From Methylobacterium sp. J-076 (GTDB lineage Bacteria; Pseudomonadota; Alphaproteobacteria; Rhizobiales; Beijerinckiaceae), in assembly GCF_022829405.1 (NCBI RefSeq), contig NZ_JAKSXW010000121.1, forward strand, positions 62,001 to 126,000: 64,000 nt of DNA. The letters are read 5' to 3'. A program made the translations under genes and the position numbers. Numbering within the stretch: the stretch's first letter is position 1; the number at the start of each line of letters is the position of its first letter. Below, piece by piece: positions 1 to 7,967 of this stretch. The notes below the pieces were generated by a model. It was not told where the DNA came from. It searched no databases and was given only the letters and a program-made list of their open reading frames with translations.

Positions 1-827
1 AACGGCACGAGCTCCGCGCCCGCGCCGCGCCATCCCATTTCCATGTGCGGGTAGACGAAGCTGAACGCCTCGTCGCGGGCGACGGCGATGCGCTGCCCCG
101 GCGGGCGGGCGAGGCCGTGTCCGCGGCTCGCCGGCACCGTCCCTCCCGCCGCGGCGACGAGGGCGGACAGGTCGATGCCGGCCTCGGCGATCTCGGCCAG
201 CCGCTCCAGCCGGGCGGCGAGGTCGGCCGTCTCGCCCGCCTGGACGAGGCCGAGGTGGCGTTCCGGCAGGACCAGCCCCGCCTCCCGCGACAGGGCGCCG
301 AGCACCGGAAGTCCGGCCCGCTCCATGCCCGCCTCCACGAGCCGGCGATGGCGGGGGCTCGCGACCTTGTTGAGGATCACGCCGGCGATATGCAGGCGCG
401 GGTCGTAGGCGCGGCAGCCCAGGGCGACCGCCGCGGCGGATTGCGCGGCGCCCGACACGTCGATGACCAGGATCACCGGCCAGCCGTAGCGGGCCGCGAT
501 GTCGGCATTGGCGCCGGAGCGATTCTCCGCCGCGCGGACCCCGTCGAACAGGCCCATCGACCCTTCGGCGAGCACGATGTCCGCCTCGGCGGCGGTGGAG
601 GCGGCCAGGGTGTCGAGGAGGTCCGGCTCCATGGCGAAGCTGTCGAGGTTGAAGCTCGGTTCCCCTGTGGCGGCCCTATGGAAGGCCGGGTCGATGTAGT
701 CCGGGCCGCATTTGGCCCCGCGCACCCGCAATCCGCGGCGGCTCAGGGCCCGCATCAGCGCGAGTGTCACCGTCGTCTTGCCGGAGCCCGACCGCGGCGC
801 GGCGATGAGAAGACCGGGCGCGCTCAC
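1..827 (-). CDS. cobB: Cobyrinic acid a,c-diamide synthase CobB (partial, 3' end outside window)
   Basis: This is the N-terminal 275 residues of an ATP- and glutamine-dependent amidase. In the aerobic pathway CobB amidates hydrogenobyrinic acid at the a and c side chains before cobalt insertion. The P-loop [12 protein letters not shown] lies near residues 6-20, followed by [10 protein letters not shown] and EGSMGLFDG, all hallmarks of the CobB/CbiA family. The C-terminal glutaminase domain should lie beyond base 1. The GTG start at 827 overlaps the cobM stop as GTGA, so the two genes are probably translationally coupled. It is the last visible gene of cobL-cobE-cobM-cobB. Confidence 0.93.
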   Translation of the reverse strand, partial: MSAPGLLIAAPRSGSGKTTVTLALMRALSRRGLRVRGAKCGPDYIDPAFHRAATGEPSFNLDSFAMEPDLLDTLAASTAAEADIVLAEGSMGLFDGVRAAENRSGANADIAARYGWPVILVIDVSGAAQSAAAVALGCRAYDPRLHIAGVILNKVASPRHRRLVEAGMERAGLPVLGALSREAGLVLPERHLGLVQAGETADLAARLERLAEIAEAGIDLSALVAAAGGTVPASRGHGLARPPGQRIAVARDEAFSFVYPHMEMGWRGAGAELVP

Positions 828-1603
828 GACGAAACACCCCCCACCGCACCGTTCGGCCTGAATCGGCGGTCGTAATCGGCGGCGTACAGGGCGCTTTCGC
901 GGAAGTCTGCTGCATCGAGGGCCGGGCCGACGAAAATAATTGCCGTCCGCTCCAGATTCTTTGCACTCACAAGTTGCGGGATGTCGGCAAGCCGTCCGCG
1001 AATGATGGTTTCGTCCGGCCACGTCGCCCGGAAGACTGCGGCGGAGGGGCAATCCGCACCGTAGAACGGCACGAGCTCTGCCGCCACCTTCTCCACCACA
1101 TGGATCGACAGGTGAATCGCCAGGGTCGCCCCGGTGGCGGCGAAGGCGGACAGCCGCTCCCGGTCCGGCATGGCGCTGGCCCTGCCCGAGGTGCGGGTGA
1201 GCACGACGGATTGCGTGAGGCCCGGCACGGTCAGCTCCCGCCCGAGGACGGAGGCCGCCGCCGCGAAGGCGGGCACGCCGGGGGTCAGGGTGTAGGGGAT
1301 GCCGAGCCGGTCGAGCCGGCGCAGCTGTTCGGCCAGGGCGCTCCAGATGGACAGGTCGCCCGAATGCAGCCGCGCCACGTCGAGCCCGGCGGCGTGGGCC
1401 GCCGCGATCTCGTCCATGATCGCATCGAGGGAGAGCGGCGCCGTGTCGATGATCCGCGTTCCCGGCGGGCACCAGGTCAGGATCTCCGGGGCGACCAGGG
1501 AGCCGGCATAGAGGCAGACCGGGCAGGCGGCGATGCGGTCGCGCCCGCGGACCGTGATGAGATCGGCCGCGCCGGGCCCCGCGCCGATGAAATGGACCGT
1601 CAT
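824..1603 (-). CDS. cobM: Precorrin-4 C11-methyltransferase CobM
   Basis: CobM uses S-adenosylmethionine to methylate C-11 of precorrin-4, giving precorrin-5. The 259-residue protein is of normal family length. It shows the tetrapyrrole methylase motifs: [16 protein letters not shown] at the N-terminus, [15 protein letters not shown] near residue 100, and [21 protein letters not shown] near 125. The stop overlaps the cobB start (GTGA), and its own ATG overlaps the cobE stop (ATGA). The order cobL-cobE-cobM-cobB fits one translationally coupled operon for the aerobic corrin ring pathway. Confidence 0.96.
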   Translation of the reverse strand: MTVHFIGAGPGAADLITVRGRDRIAACPVCLYAGSLVAPEILTWCPPGTRIIDTAPLSLDAIMDEIAAAHAAGLDVARLHSGDLSIWSALAEQLRRLDRLGIPYTLTPGVPAFAAAASVLGRELTVPGLTQSVVLTRTSGRASAMPDRERLSAFAATGATLAIHLSIHVVEKVAAELVPFYGADCPSAAVFRATWPDETIIRGRLADIPQLVSAKNLERTAIIFVGPALDAADFRESALYAADYDRRFRPNGAVGGVSS

Positions 1604-2016
1604 GCCTCAGGCCTCTCGCGCGTTTCGGCCCGGAAGGCCAGTGCGCAGGTGACGCTCCCCGTGGCGATCCGCGCCAGGGCGAGGCGTCCCGCCGGCCCAG
1701 CGGCGGCCAGGGCCGCGGCCTCGCAGAGCGATCCCACCCCGCGCAGGGCCTCGATCCGGGCGGAGCGGGTCCGCACCTGCGGATCGCAGGCGGCGAGGGC
1801 CTCCGGGGACAGCCCCTCGGGGACGAGGCCGAACAGGGCGGCGGCCTCGCGGATCGCCGGCTCCCCCGCCCGGTCCCCGGCGGTGGCGATGGCGGCGAGG
1901 TCCGCCGGCCCCGCTTCAGCCTCCTCGAGGGCGCGCCGGATCAGAGATGCGATCTCCGCCGCCTGCGCATGGCGGCGGAAGCCGATGCCGGCGACGAGCC
2001 CGGGCCGCGCGCTCAC
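1600..2016 (-). CDS. cobE: Cobalamin biosynthesis protein CobE (CbiG C-terminal family)
   Basis: This is a 138-residue single-domain protein of the CobE/CbiG-C family. Its exact role in the aerobic pathway is unsettled. It has been proposed to bind corrin intermediates, being related to the C-terminal part of the anaerobic enzyme CbiG. Seen here are the N-terminal GIGFRRHA motif and [16 protein letters not shown] near residue 55, both typical of the family. The open frame extends further upstream, but that part overlaps cobL. The GTG at 2016 overlaps the cobL stop as GTGA and gives the expected family length, so it was chosen as the start. Confidence 0.88.
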   Translation of the reverse strand: MSARPGLVAGIGFRRHAQAAEIASLIRRALEEAEAGPADLAAIATAGDRAGEPAIREAAALFGLVPEGLSPEALAACDPQVRTRSARIEALRGVGSLCEAAALAAAGPAGRLALARIATGSVTCALAFRAETRERPEA

Positions 2017-3245
2017 GGCTTGGTCCAGGCCCATTGGGTCACCGGCATCGCCGTCCGCCAGCCGTGGAGGCCGCCCACCGCGGCGGCGCGGGCCACCGTG
2101 AACCGGCGCAGGCTCCCGCCCCGGTGGGCGAAGGCCGCCAGCAGCGCCGCCTCGCCTTCGAGGGTCACGGCGTTGGCGACGAAGCGTCCGCCCGATCGCA
2201 GCGCCGCCGCGGCCCGGTCGAGGAGCCCCGGCTCGGACACGCCCCCGCCCACGAAGACGGCATCCGGCGGCGGCAACCCGTCGAGAATGGCCGGGGCCCG
2301 CCCGAGGACGACCGCGAGGTCGGGCACGCCGAGGGAGGCGGCATTGCGCTGGATGCGCCCGGCCCGGTCCGGCCTGTCCTCGATGGCGGTGGCCCGCAGG
2401 GAGGGGCCGCGGAGCATCCACTCGATGGAGATCGACCCCGCCCCCGCCCCGATGTCCCAGAGGTGCCGCCCCGGCTGCGGGCGCAGGGCGGACAGGGTGA
2501 GGGCCCGGATCTCGGCCTTGGTGAGCTGCCCGTCATTCTCGAACAGGGCGTCATCGAGGCCCGGTGCCAGGGGCAGGCCCTCGCCCTCGCCCGCCACGTC
2601 GAGGGCGAGGGTGTTGAGGGGGGCGATCCCGTCCAGGGCGAAGGCATCGGCCCGTCCGGCGCGGATGCGTTCCCGCGGGCCGCCCATCGCTTCGAGGACG
2701 GTGATCGTCGTCGCGCCGAAGCCCCGGCCGGTCAGCAGGGCCGCCACGGCGGCGGCGGTCGTGCCGTCCCAGGCGAGGACGAGGAGGCGTGCGCCGGGCC
2801 GAAGGTGCGGGACGATCCGCTCCAGCGCCCGCCCGTGCAGGGTGACGAGGCCGCATTCCGCCAAGGGCCAGCCGAGCCGGGCGCAGGCGAGGCTGAAGGC
2901 CGAGGGCTGCGGGAAGGCCGCGATCTCGTCGGCCGGCACCAGCCGGGCGATCTCGGCGCCGATGCCGTAATGGAACGGGTCCCCGGTGGCGAGCAGGCAG
3001 GTCGGCCGTCCCCGCCGGGCGAGGATGCCGGGATAGGCCTCGTGGATCGGGCTCGGCCAGGGGCGGGTCTCGGCGGCGAGGGGCGCGGCGAGGGCGAGGT
3101 GCCGGCGCCCGCCATAGACCACCTCCGCCCCGTCGAGGGCGGCGGCGGCGGCGGGGGAAAGGCCCGCCCGCCCGTCCTCCCCGATGCCGACGATGGCCAG
3201 CCAGCGGCTCGACACGGGCTCAGCGGACGCGGACAAGGCGGCCAT
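2013..3245 (-). CDS. cobL: Precorrin-6Y C5,15-methyltransferase (decarboxylating) CobL
   Basis: CobL is bifunctional: it methylates C-5 and C-15 of precorrin-6Y (dihydro-precorrin-6) and decarboxylates the C-12 acetate, giving precorrin-8. The 410-residue length matches a CbiE-CbiT fusion. The CbiE-like half starts with LAIVGIGEDG and the CbiT-like half carries the SAM motif LWDIGAGAGSISIEWM near residue 260. The open frame extends to 3659, but that part lies antisense to cobK. ATG at 3245 is preceded by a weak purine-rich stretch; GTG at 3215 is an alternative start. With the ATG start, its first codon overlaps the cobK start in the shared bases CATG. Confidence 0.94.
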   Translation of the reverse strand: MAALSASAEPVSSRWLAIVGIGEDGRAGLSPAAAAALDGAEVVYGGRRHLALAAPLAAETRPWPSPIHEAYPGILARRGRPTCLLATGDPFHYGIGAEIARLVPADEIAAFPQPSAFSLACARLGWPLAECGLVTLHGRALERIVPHLRPGARLLVLAWDGTTAAAVAALLTGRGFGATTITVLEAMGGPRERIRAGRADAFALDGIAPLNTLALDVAGEGEGLPLAPGLDDALFENDGQLTKAEIRALTLSALRPQPGRHLWDIGAGAGSISIEWMLRGPSLRATAIEDRPDRAGRIQRNAASLGVPDLAVVLGRAPAILDGLPPPDAVFVGGGVSEPGLLDRAAAALRSGGRFVANAVTLEGEAALLAAFAHRGGSLRRFTVARAAAVGGLHGWRTAMPVTQWAWTKP

Positions 3246-3999
3246 GCCCGATTCCCCGACGCGACTCCTGATCCTCGGCGGCACCACGGAGGCCACCGCC
3301 CTCGCGCGGCAGCTCGCCGGCGACGGCGCCTTCGCGACGACGCTTTCCCTCGCCGGGCGCACCAGCGCGCCGATGGCGAGCCCCGTGCCCACGCGCACGG
3401 GCGGATTCGGCGGTGCGGACGGCCTCGCCCGGTATCTGGCGGAGGAGCGTATCGACCGCCTGATCGATGCCACGCACCCCTTCGCCGCGCGGATCTCCGC
3501 CAACGCCGCCATCGCGGCCCGGCAGGCGAGGGTGCCGCTGCTGGCGATCCGCCGTCCGCCCTGGGTGGCGGGCGAGGGGGACCGCTGGACGGAGGTCGCC
3601 GACATGGCCGGCGCGGTGGCCGCCCTCGGGCCGGAGCCGCGCACGGTGTTCCTCACCATCGGCCGGCAGGAGGTGGCGGCCTTCGCGGTGGCCCCGCAGC
3701 ATTCCTACGTCGTCCGCACCATCGAGCCGGTGGGCGATGCCCTGCCGGTGCCGCATCTCAGGACGATCGCCGCCCGCGGCCCCTTCGATGCCGAGGCCGA
3801 GGCGGCGCTGATGCGGGAGGCCGGCATCGCGGTGGTCGTCAGCAAGAATGCCGGCGGCGCGGCCACGCGGGGCAAGCTCCTCGCCGCCCGCCGCCTTCGC
3901 CTGCCGGTGGTGATGGTCCGCCGGCCGGACAAGCCCGATGTGGACAGCGTGTCGGATGCGGCGGGCGCGCTGGCGTGGCTGAGGAAGTCGCGTTGCTGA
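3244..3999 (+). CDS. cobK: Precorrin-6A reductase CobK
   Basis: CobK reduces precorrin-6A to precorrin-6B (dihydro-precorrin-6) with NADPH, the step before CobL. The 251-residue protein has the N-terminal nucleotide-binding motif LILGGTTEATALARQLA, DATHPFAARISANA near residue 78, and the C-terminal VVSKNAGGAATRGKL, all characteristic of CobK/CbiJ. An in-frame ATG at 3184 exists, but ATG 3244 starts directly before the conserved strand. It is the only cob gene on the plus strand here, placed between minus-strand cobJ and cobL. It may be transcribed antisense to a cob read-through transcript. Confidence 0.95.
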   Translation: MPDSPTRLLILGGTTEATALARQLAGDGAFATTLSLAGRTSAPMASPVPTRTGGFGGADGLARYLAEERIDRLIDATHPFAARISANAAIAARQARVPLLAIRRPPWVAGEGDRWTEVADMAGAVAALGPEPRTVFLTIGRQEVAAFAVAPQHSYVVRTIEPVGDALPVPHLRTIAARGPFDAEAEAALMREAGIAVVVSKNAGGAATRGKLLAARRLRLPVVMVRRPDKPDVDSVSDAAGALAWLRKSRC

Positions 4000-4040
4000 C
4001 AATCCCGCCGCCCCGCCGTCGTCGCGGTTGCAGCGGGACA

Positions 4041-4230
4041 TCACTCGGCATGGCGCTGCGGGATCGCTTCGCTGGGCTCGCAATGACGCCCCATGGCTCC
4101 GTCGCCCCCTCGTGGGGGAGGGCGCCTCGGGCGGAGAGGGGGGTCGCGTGGCCGGAACCGTCGCGACGGCCCCCTCCCGACCCCCACCGACGCGAGGGCC
4201 CCCCTCCCTCGCGGAGGGTCGAGGGAAAGC
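4041..4230. repeat. Compound GC-rich palindromic repeat between cobK and cobJ
   Basis: This 248-bp gap between the convergent ends of cobK and cobJ holds two repeat types. Bases about 4049-4087 carry a copy related to GGATTGCTTCGCT...GCTCGCAATGACG, a dispersed element known from many Hyphomicrobiales genomes. Bases about 4107-4220 carry a compound hairpin unit whose outer arms are C5TC-type and G5AG-type blocks. The same two-part arrangement recurs inside cobG at 7085-7360. Transcripts from both sides could fold strongly here, so the region may also act as a bidirectional terminator or mRNA-stabilising element. Confidence 0.7.
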
Positions 4231-4247
4231 GCGGCGGCGGCGGGGGC

Positions 4248-5009
4248 TCACGCCGCCCCCGGCACGCTGCGCAGGGTGTAGACGAACGGCGCCTTTCCCT
4301 CCCGCGGGATCAGCCGCGTGCCGGAGGCGCCGAGGATCACCATCGTCGCCATGTCGGCGGGCGCGGAGGGGGCTTCGGCGAGCGTCGTCACGCGGATCGC
4401 TTCGTCCGGCCGGCTGATCGCGCGGGCGAACATCACCGGCGTGTCGGGGGCACGGATGGCGGCGGCGAGTTCCAGGGCCGCGCCGAGCTGCCAGGGCCGC
4501 GCCGAGGAGATCGGGTTGTAGAGGGCGATCACAAAATCGGCCCGCAGCACCGCCTCCAGCCGGGCGGTCACCACCGGCCAGGGCTTGAGGTTGTCGGACA
4601 GGGACATCGCGCAGAAATCCCCTCCGAGCGGCGCCCCGAGCCGCGCGGCGGCGGCGAGCATGGCGGTGATGCCGGGCTCGACGGTGATGGTGAGGTCACG
4701 CCAGCCGGGCTCCCCGTGCTCCACCGCCTCGAACACCGCCGCCGCCATGGCGAACACGCCGGGGTCGCCCCCCGAGACCACCGCCACCCGCCGGCCGGCG
4801 GCGGCGAGGCTCAGGGCATGGCGGGCGCGGTCGACCTCCACCCGGTTGTCGCTGGCATGGCGGACGAGGCCCGGCCGCTCCGGCACCCGGGACACGTAGG
4901 GGAAGTAGCCGATCAGATCCTCGGCCGCATCGAGAGCGCGGCGGGCGGACTCCGTCAGCAGGGACGGGTCGCCGGGGCCGAGCCCGACGACCGTGACGCT
5001 GCCGCTCAC
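4248..5009 (-). CDS. cobJ: Precorrin-3B C17-methyltransferase CobJ
   Basis: CobJ methylates C-17 of precorrin-3B and drives ring contraction, yielding precorrin-4 from the CobG product. The 253-residue protein shows VVGLGPGDPSLLTESA at the N-terminus, SGGDPGVFAMAAAVFE near residue 75, EPGITAMLAAAARLGAP, and ALYNPISSARPWQL, all standard for CobJ/CbiH. GTG at 5009 overlaps the cobI stop as GTGA. The longer open frame upstream is antiparallel noise inside cobI. It is the last gene of the riboswitch-led series before the antisense cobK. Confidence 0.95.
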   Translation of the reverse strand: MSGSVTVVGLGPGDPSLLTESARRALDAAEDLIGYFPYVSRVPERPGLVRHASDNRVEVDRARHALSLAAAGRRVAVVSGGDPGVFAMAAAVFEAVEHGEPGWRDLTITVEPGITAMLAAAARLGAPLGGDFCAMSLSDNLKPWPVVTARLEAVLRADFVIALYNPISSARPWQLGAALELAAAIRAPDTPVMFARAISRPDEAIRVTTLAEAPSAPADMATMVILGASGTRLIPREGKAPFVYTLRSVPGAA

Positions 5010-5785
5010 GGCCTCCGGCCCTCGCCGGGCAGCAGGACCATCGAGAAATACGGGGCCTCGTCGTCCGCCTTCAGGGCGAGGGGAATGACCCGCTCGCCGG
5101 CCATCGTCCCGCGCTCCACGTAGACCGCCCGGGCCAGCAGCCCCGCCTCGGCCAGGGCGGCGCGGACCTTCGGCAGGTGCCGGCCGAGCTTCATCACCAC
5201 GGCGGCGTCGGTGCCGCGCAGGCGCTCGATCAGCACCGGCAGCGGCAGGGTCGCCGGCAGGACGGTGAGCACGTCGTCGCCCCAGGTGATCGGCGTGCCG
5301 GCCCGGGTCCAGCAGCCCGACATGCCGGTGACGCCGGGGATCACGTCCACCGGGAACCGGTCCTTCAGCCGCCGCCACAGGTGCATGAACGAGCCGTAGA
5401 AGAACGGATCGCCCTCCGACAGGATCGCCACGTCCCGCCCGGCATCGAGGTGCCCGGCGAGGCGCTCCGACGCCTCGTCGTAGAAGGCGGCTAGCGCCGC
5501 CACGTAATCCGGGTGCTCCGGGTGCAATTCGGTGGTGTAGGGATAGGCCAGCGGCAACTCGCGGGAGGGGTCGCGCAGGATCGCGTCCGCGATGCCCCGG
5601 GCGTTGCCGCGCTTGCCCTGCTTGCAGAAGTGCACGAGGACCGGCGCCCGCTCCAGGATCCGCCGCGCCTTGACGGTGAGCAGGTCCGGGTCCCCCGGCC
5701 CCATGCCGACCCCGTAGAGCGTCCCCGTCGTGGCCGGGCGCGGGTGCTCCCCCGTCTCGCCCTCGAAGGGCGTCAGCCCGTCCAT
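5006..5785 (-). CDS. cobI: Precorrin-2 C20-methyltransferase CobI
   Basis: CobI transfers a methyl group from S-adenosylmethionine to C-20 of precorrin-2, the first committed corrin step after uroporphyrinogen methylation. The 259-residue length is normal. Motifs include GVGMGPGDPDLLTVKA near residues 26-41, LSEGDPFFYGSFMHLW near 125, and VIPGVTGMSGCWTRAGTPI near 150. The ATG at 5785 overlaps the cobH stop by one base (TGATG). The open frame upstream of it runs through cobH in another frame and is not part of the gene. Confidence 0.96.
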   Translation of the reverse strand: MDGLTPFEGETGEHPRPATTGTLYGVGMGPGDPDLLTVKARRILERAPVLVHFCKQGKRGNARGIADAILRDPSRELPLAYPYTTELHPEHPDYVAALAAFYDEASERLAGHLDAGRDVAILSEGDPFFYGSFMHLWRRLKDRFPVDVIPGVTGMSGCWTRAGTPITWGDDVLTVLPATLPLPVLIERLRGTDAAVVMKLGRHLPKVRAALAEAGLLARAVYVERGTMAGERVIPLALKADDEAPYFSMVLLPGEGRRP

Positions 5786-6477
5786 CACTCGACCTCGCTG
5801 GCCAGCGCGTTGACCGCCGCCGCCGCCATCGCGCTCCCGCCCCGGCGCCCGTGCACCACCACGAACGGCACCCGGCCGTCGCGGGCCAGGGCCTCCTTCG
5901 ATTCCGCCGCGCCGACGAACCCGACCGGGATGCCGATGATGGCCGCCGGGGGCGCCACGCCCTCGTCCAGCAGTTCGAGCAGGCGGAACAGGGAGGTCGG
6001 CGCGTTGCCCACCGCCACGACGCTGCCGGGCAGGTGCTCGCGCCACAGGTCCATCGCGGCGGCGGAGCGGGTGGTGCCCATCCGCTGCGCCATCTCGGGC
6101 ACCCGCGGATCGCGCAGGGTGCAGATGACCCGGTTGTCGGCCGGCAACCGGGCGCGGGTGACGCCGTCGGCCACCATGTGGACGTCGCACAGCACGGGGG
6201 CGCCGGCCTTCAGGGCGGCCACGCCGGCCTCCGCGAAACCCTCCGCCATTTCCACGTCGGCGGGCAGGTCGGTCATGCCGCAGGCGTGGATCATGCGCAC
6301 CACGCAGCGTTCCGCCGCGCCGGACCAACGGGCGAGGTCGGCCTCGCCGCGGATGATCGCGAAGGACTTCGCGTAGATCGCGCCGCCGTCGCGGACATAC
6401 TCGTAACGAGAGGTCTCTTGGTGAGAGGACTCCTGGCGCGAGGTCTGCGGAAGCAGGGTGTTCAAACTCGCGCTCAT
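5785..6477 (-). CDS. cobH: Precorrin-8X methylmutase CobH
   Basis: CobH moves the methyl group from C-11 to C-12 of precorrin-8X, giving hydrogenobyrinic acid. The 230-residue protein carries the catalytic histidine in RMIHACGMTD near residue 65, with CDVHMVADGV and GIPVGFVGAAESKEAL further on, all conserved in CobH/CbiC. About 22 extra N-terminal residues before RYEYVRDGGAIYAKSF are polar and contain a short QESS/QETS repetition; they may be dispensable or reflect a later true start. The gene overlaps cobG by 4 bp (ATGA). Confidence 0.96.
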   Translation of the reverse strand: MSASLNTLLPQTSRQESSHQETSRYEYVRDGGAIYAKSFAIIRGEADLARWSGAAERCVVRMIHACGMTDLPADVEMAEGFAEAGVAALKAGAPVLCDVHMVADGVTRARLPADNRVICTLRDPRVPEMAQRMGTTRSAAAMDLWREHLPGSVVAVGNAPTSLFRLLELLDEGVAPPAAIIGIPVGFVGAAESKEALARDGRVPFVVVHGRRGGSAMAAAAVNALASEVE

Positions 6478-7967
6478 GCGGGTCTCCGGTTCCTCCCCCT
6501 GTCGATGGTCTCCGGCGCGAAGGCGGCGGCGAGCCCGACTGTTGCCGCCCTTCCTAACCGCTCCAAAGCCGTCTCGATAGGGATTTGCAGTAACGACGGA
6601 TCGCCCGGGGCGCCGCCGACAATGATGGCGTAATCCCCGTCCCGCCCGACGAGGGTGAGGTCCGCCGGGCCCGGCCGGGCGCAGCCCTTGGCACAGCCGG
6701 AGACGTGCGCCGACAGGCCCCGCGCGGCCAGCGGTTGGAACGCGTCCGCGAGGCGCGCGGCGTCGGCGAGCGTCGGCGTGGTGCCCGAGGCGCAGGCGGG
6801 CGCCCCAGTGCAGGCGGCCACCGCCCGGCGGGGATCCTCCGCGCCGGTGATGAAGTCCGCCGCGAGGGCGGGGAGGTGGGCCTTCACCCGCTCCGGCCGG
6901 GCGGCCACCAGCACGATGCCGCGGGAGGGCGTCAGGCGGAACTCCGCCGCACCGATGTCCTCCGCGACGGCGATCAGCCGCACGAACGCGTCGGCGGTAC
7001 AGCGGCCGAACGGGGCGTCGAGGGTGAGGACGGCGATGCCGGTCGGGCCGTCGATGACCGACAGGCCGGGCGCCGGCCCGATGGCCGTCATCGCGAGCAG
7101 CGCCCCGTTCGGAAGCGCCTCGCTTCCCTGGATTGCTTCGCTTTGCTCGCCATGCCGGGGTGGGAGCGCGACTGCGGAATTCCCTCCCCCCTCTGCGGGG
7201 GAGGGTACCCCGCGAAGCGGGGGGGGAGAGGGGAACGCGGCTGCCGGAAAGGGCACTGTGTGTCGTGAGGGGGCCGTGCCACAGCCTCCACCGTCGCTCC
7301 CCTCTCCCGACCCCCTTCGGGGGCCACCCTCCCCCGCAGAGGGGGGAGGGAGGATCGCGCGCAATTCATCCGCCGTCAGATCGCGCATCCGGCGCTGTCC
7401 GGTGGCCGCGAAGGCCGCGAGGAGGGACGCCACCACGGCCGGGGCGTCCGCCAGCGGGGAGACGCCGATGGCCTCGGCAGCCGTCGCCAGGCCGATCGCC
7501 ACCCGCCCCTCCGCTACCGGCACCACCGACAGGTCCGCCTCGTCCGTGGCGAACCCCACCGCCACCAGCGTCTTGGCGGGCAGGCCGGGGATGCCGCGCC
7601 CGGCGGCTTCGATGGCGCGGGCCAGGGTGCGAATGGCGTCGTCGGCGAGCGGCCCGGTCAGGGTGAGGCGCTGGGGGCCGCCGTCGGTGCGGGTGTCGCC
7701 GAGGCCGGCGGCGGCGAGCAGGGCCGCGAGCGGAGCCGTCGTCGCCTCGCTCACACCGCGGATCTGGAGGTTCGCCCGGGCGGTCAGGTCGAGGTGCCCG
7801 TTGCCGTAGCGGCGGGCGCCCTCGGCCACGGCGCGGGCCTGCGGCAGGGTCAGCACTCCCAGCGGCGGGTGAAGGCGCGCGAGGAGCCCGTCGCCGGTCG
7901 GCATCGGGCGGGCGAGGCCGGGGCACCAGCCCCGGCGGGCGCCATCGGGGAGGGCGCGCCGGCTCAT
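6474..7967 (-). CDS. cobG: Precorrin-3B synthase CobG with a repeat-derived in-frame insertion
   Basis: CobG is an oxygen-dependent monooxygenase that converts precorrin-3A to precorrin-3B and needs an iron-sulphur cluster. It belongs to the sulfite/nitrite reductase ferredoxin-like superfamily. The cluster-binding cysteines are visible in ACTGAPACASG and HVSGCAKGCARPGP in the C-terminal third. The protein is 497 residues, longer than the roughly 460 typical of CobG. Residues about 204-294 are low-complexity and encoded by palindromic repeat DNA (7085-7360) that stays in frame between normal CobG sequence on either side. ATG 7967 overlaps the cobN stop (ATGA). Confidence 0.92.
   Translation of the reverse strand: MSRRALPDGARRGWCPGLARPMPTGDGLLARLHPPLGVLTLPQARAVAEGARRYGNGHLDLTARANLQIRGVSEATTAPLAALLAAAGLGDTRTDGGPQRLTLTGPLADDAIRTLARAIEAAGRGIPGLPAKTLVAVGFATDEADLSVVPVAEGRVAIGLATAAEAIGVSPLADAPAVVASLLAAFAATGQRRMRDLTADELRAILPPPSAGEGGPRRGSGEGSDGGGCGTAPSRHTVPFPAAAFPSPPPLRGVPSPAEGGGNSAVALPPRHGEQSEAIQGSEALPNGALLAMTAIGPAPGLSVIDGPTGIAVLTLDAPFGRCTADAFVRLIAVAEDIGAAEFRLTPSRGIVLVAARPERVKAHLPALAADFITGAEDPRRAVAACTGAPACASGTTPTLADAARLADAFQPLAARGLSAHVSGCAKGCARPGPADLTLVGRDGDYAIIVGGAPGDPSLLQIPIETALERLGRAATVGLAAAFAPETIDRGRNRRPA
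7085..7360. repeat. Palindromic repeat block in frame inside cobG
   Basis: The block has two parts. Bases about 7115-7155 match the dispersed GGATTGCTTCGCT...GCTCGCCATG-type element. Bases about 7183-7350 form a large imperfect hairpin whose outer arms are CCCTCCCCCCTCTGCGGGGG at one end and its inverted counterpart at the other, with a second inner C5TTCG5 stem. Read on the minus strand it encodes about 90 residues rich in Pro, Gly, Ser and Ala without a stop. The same compound element lies between cobK and cobJ. Confidence 0.8.

Noticed and set aside
1947..5123. A 1058-codon plus-strand open frame
   Set aside because: It runs antisense to cobL, cobJ and cobI and across cobK, with a low-complexity Gly/Arg/Pro translation. 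Long open shadows are expected at this GC content.
7085..7360. cobG disrupted by an insertion (pseudogene)
   Set aside because: The reading frame is intact through the repeat and the iron-sulphur cysteine motifs beyond it are present, so the gene is kept as coding.
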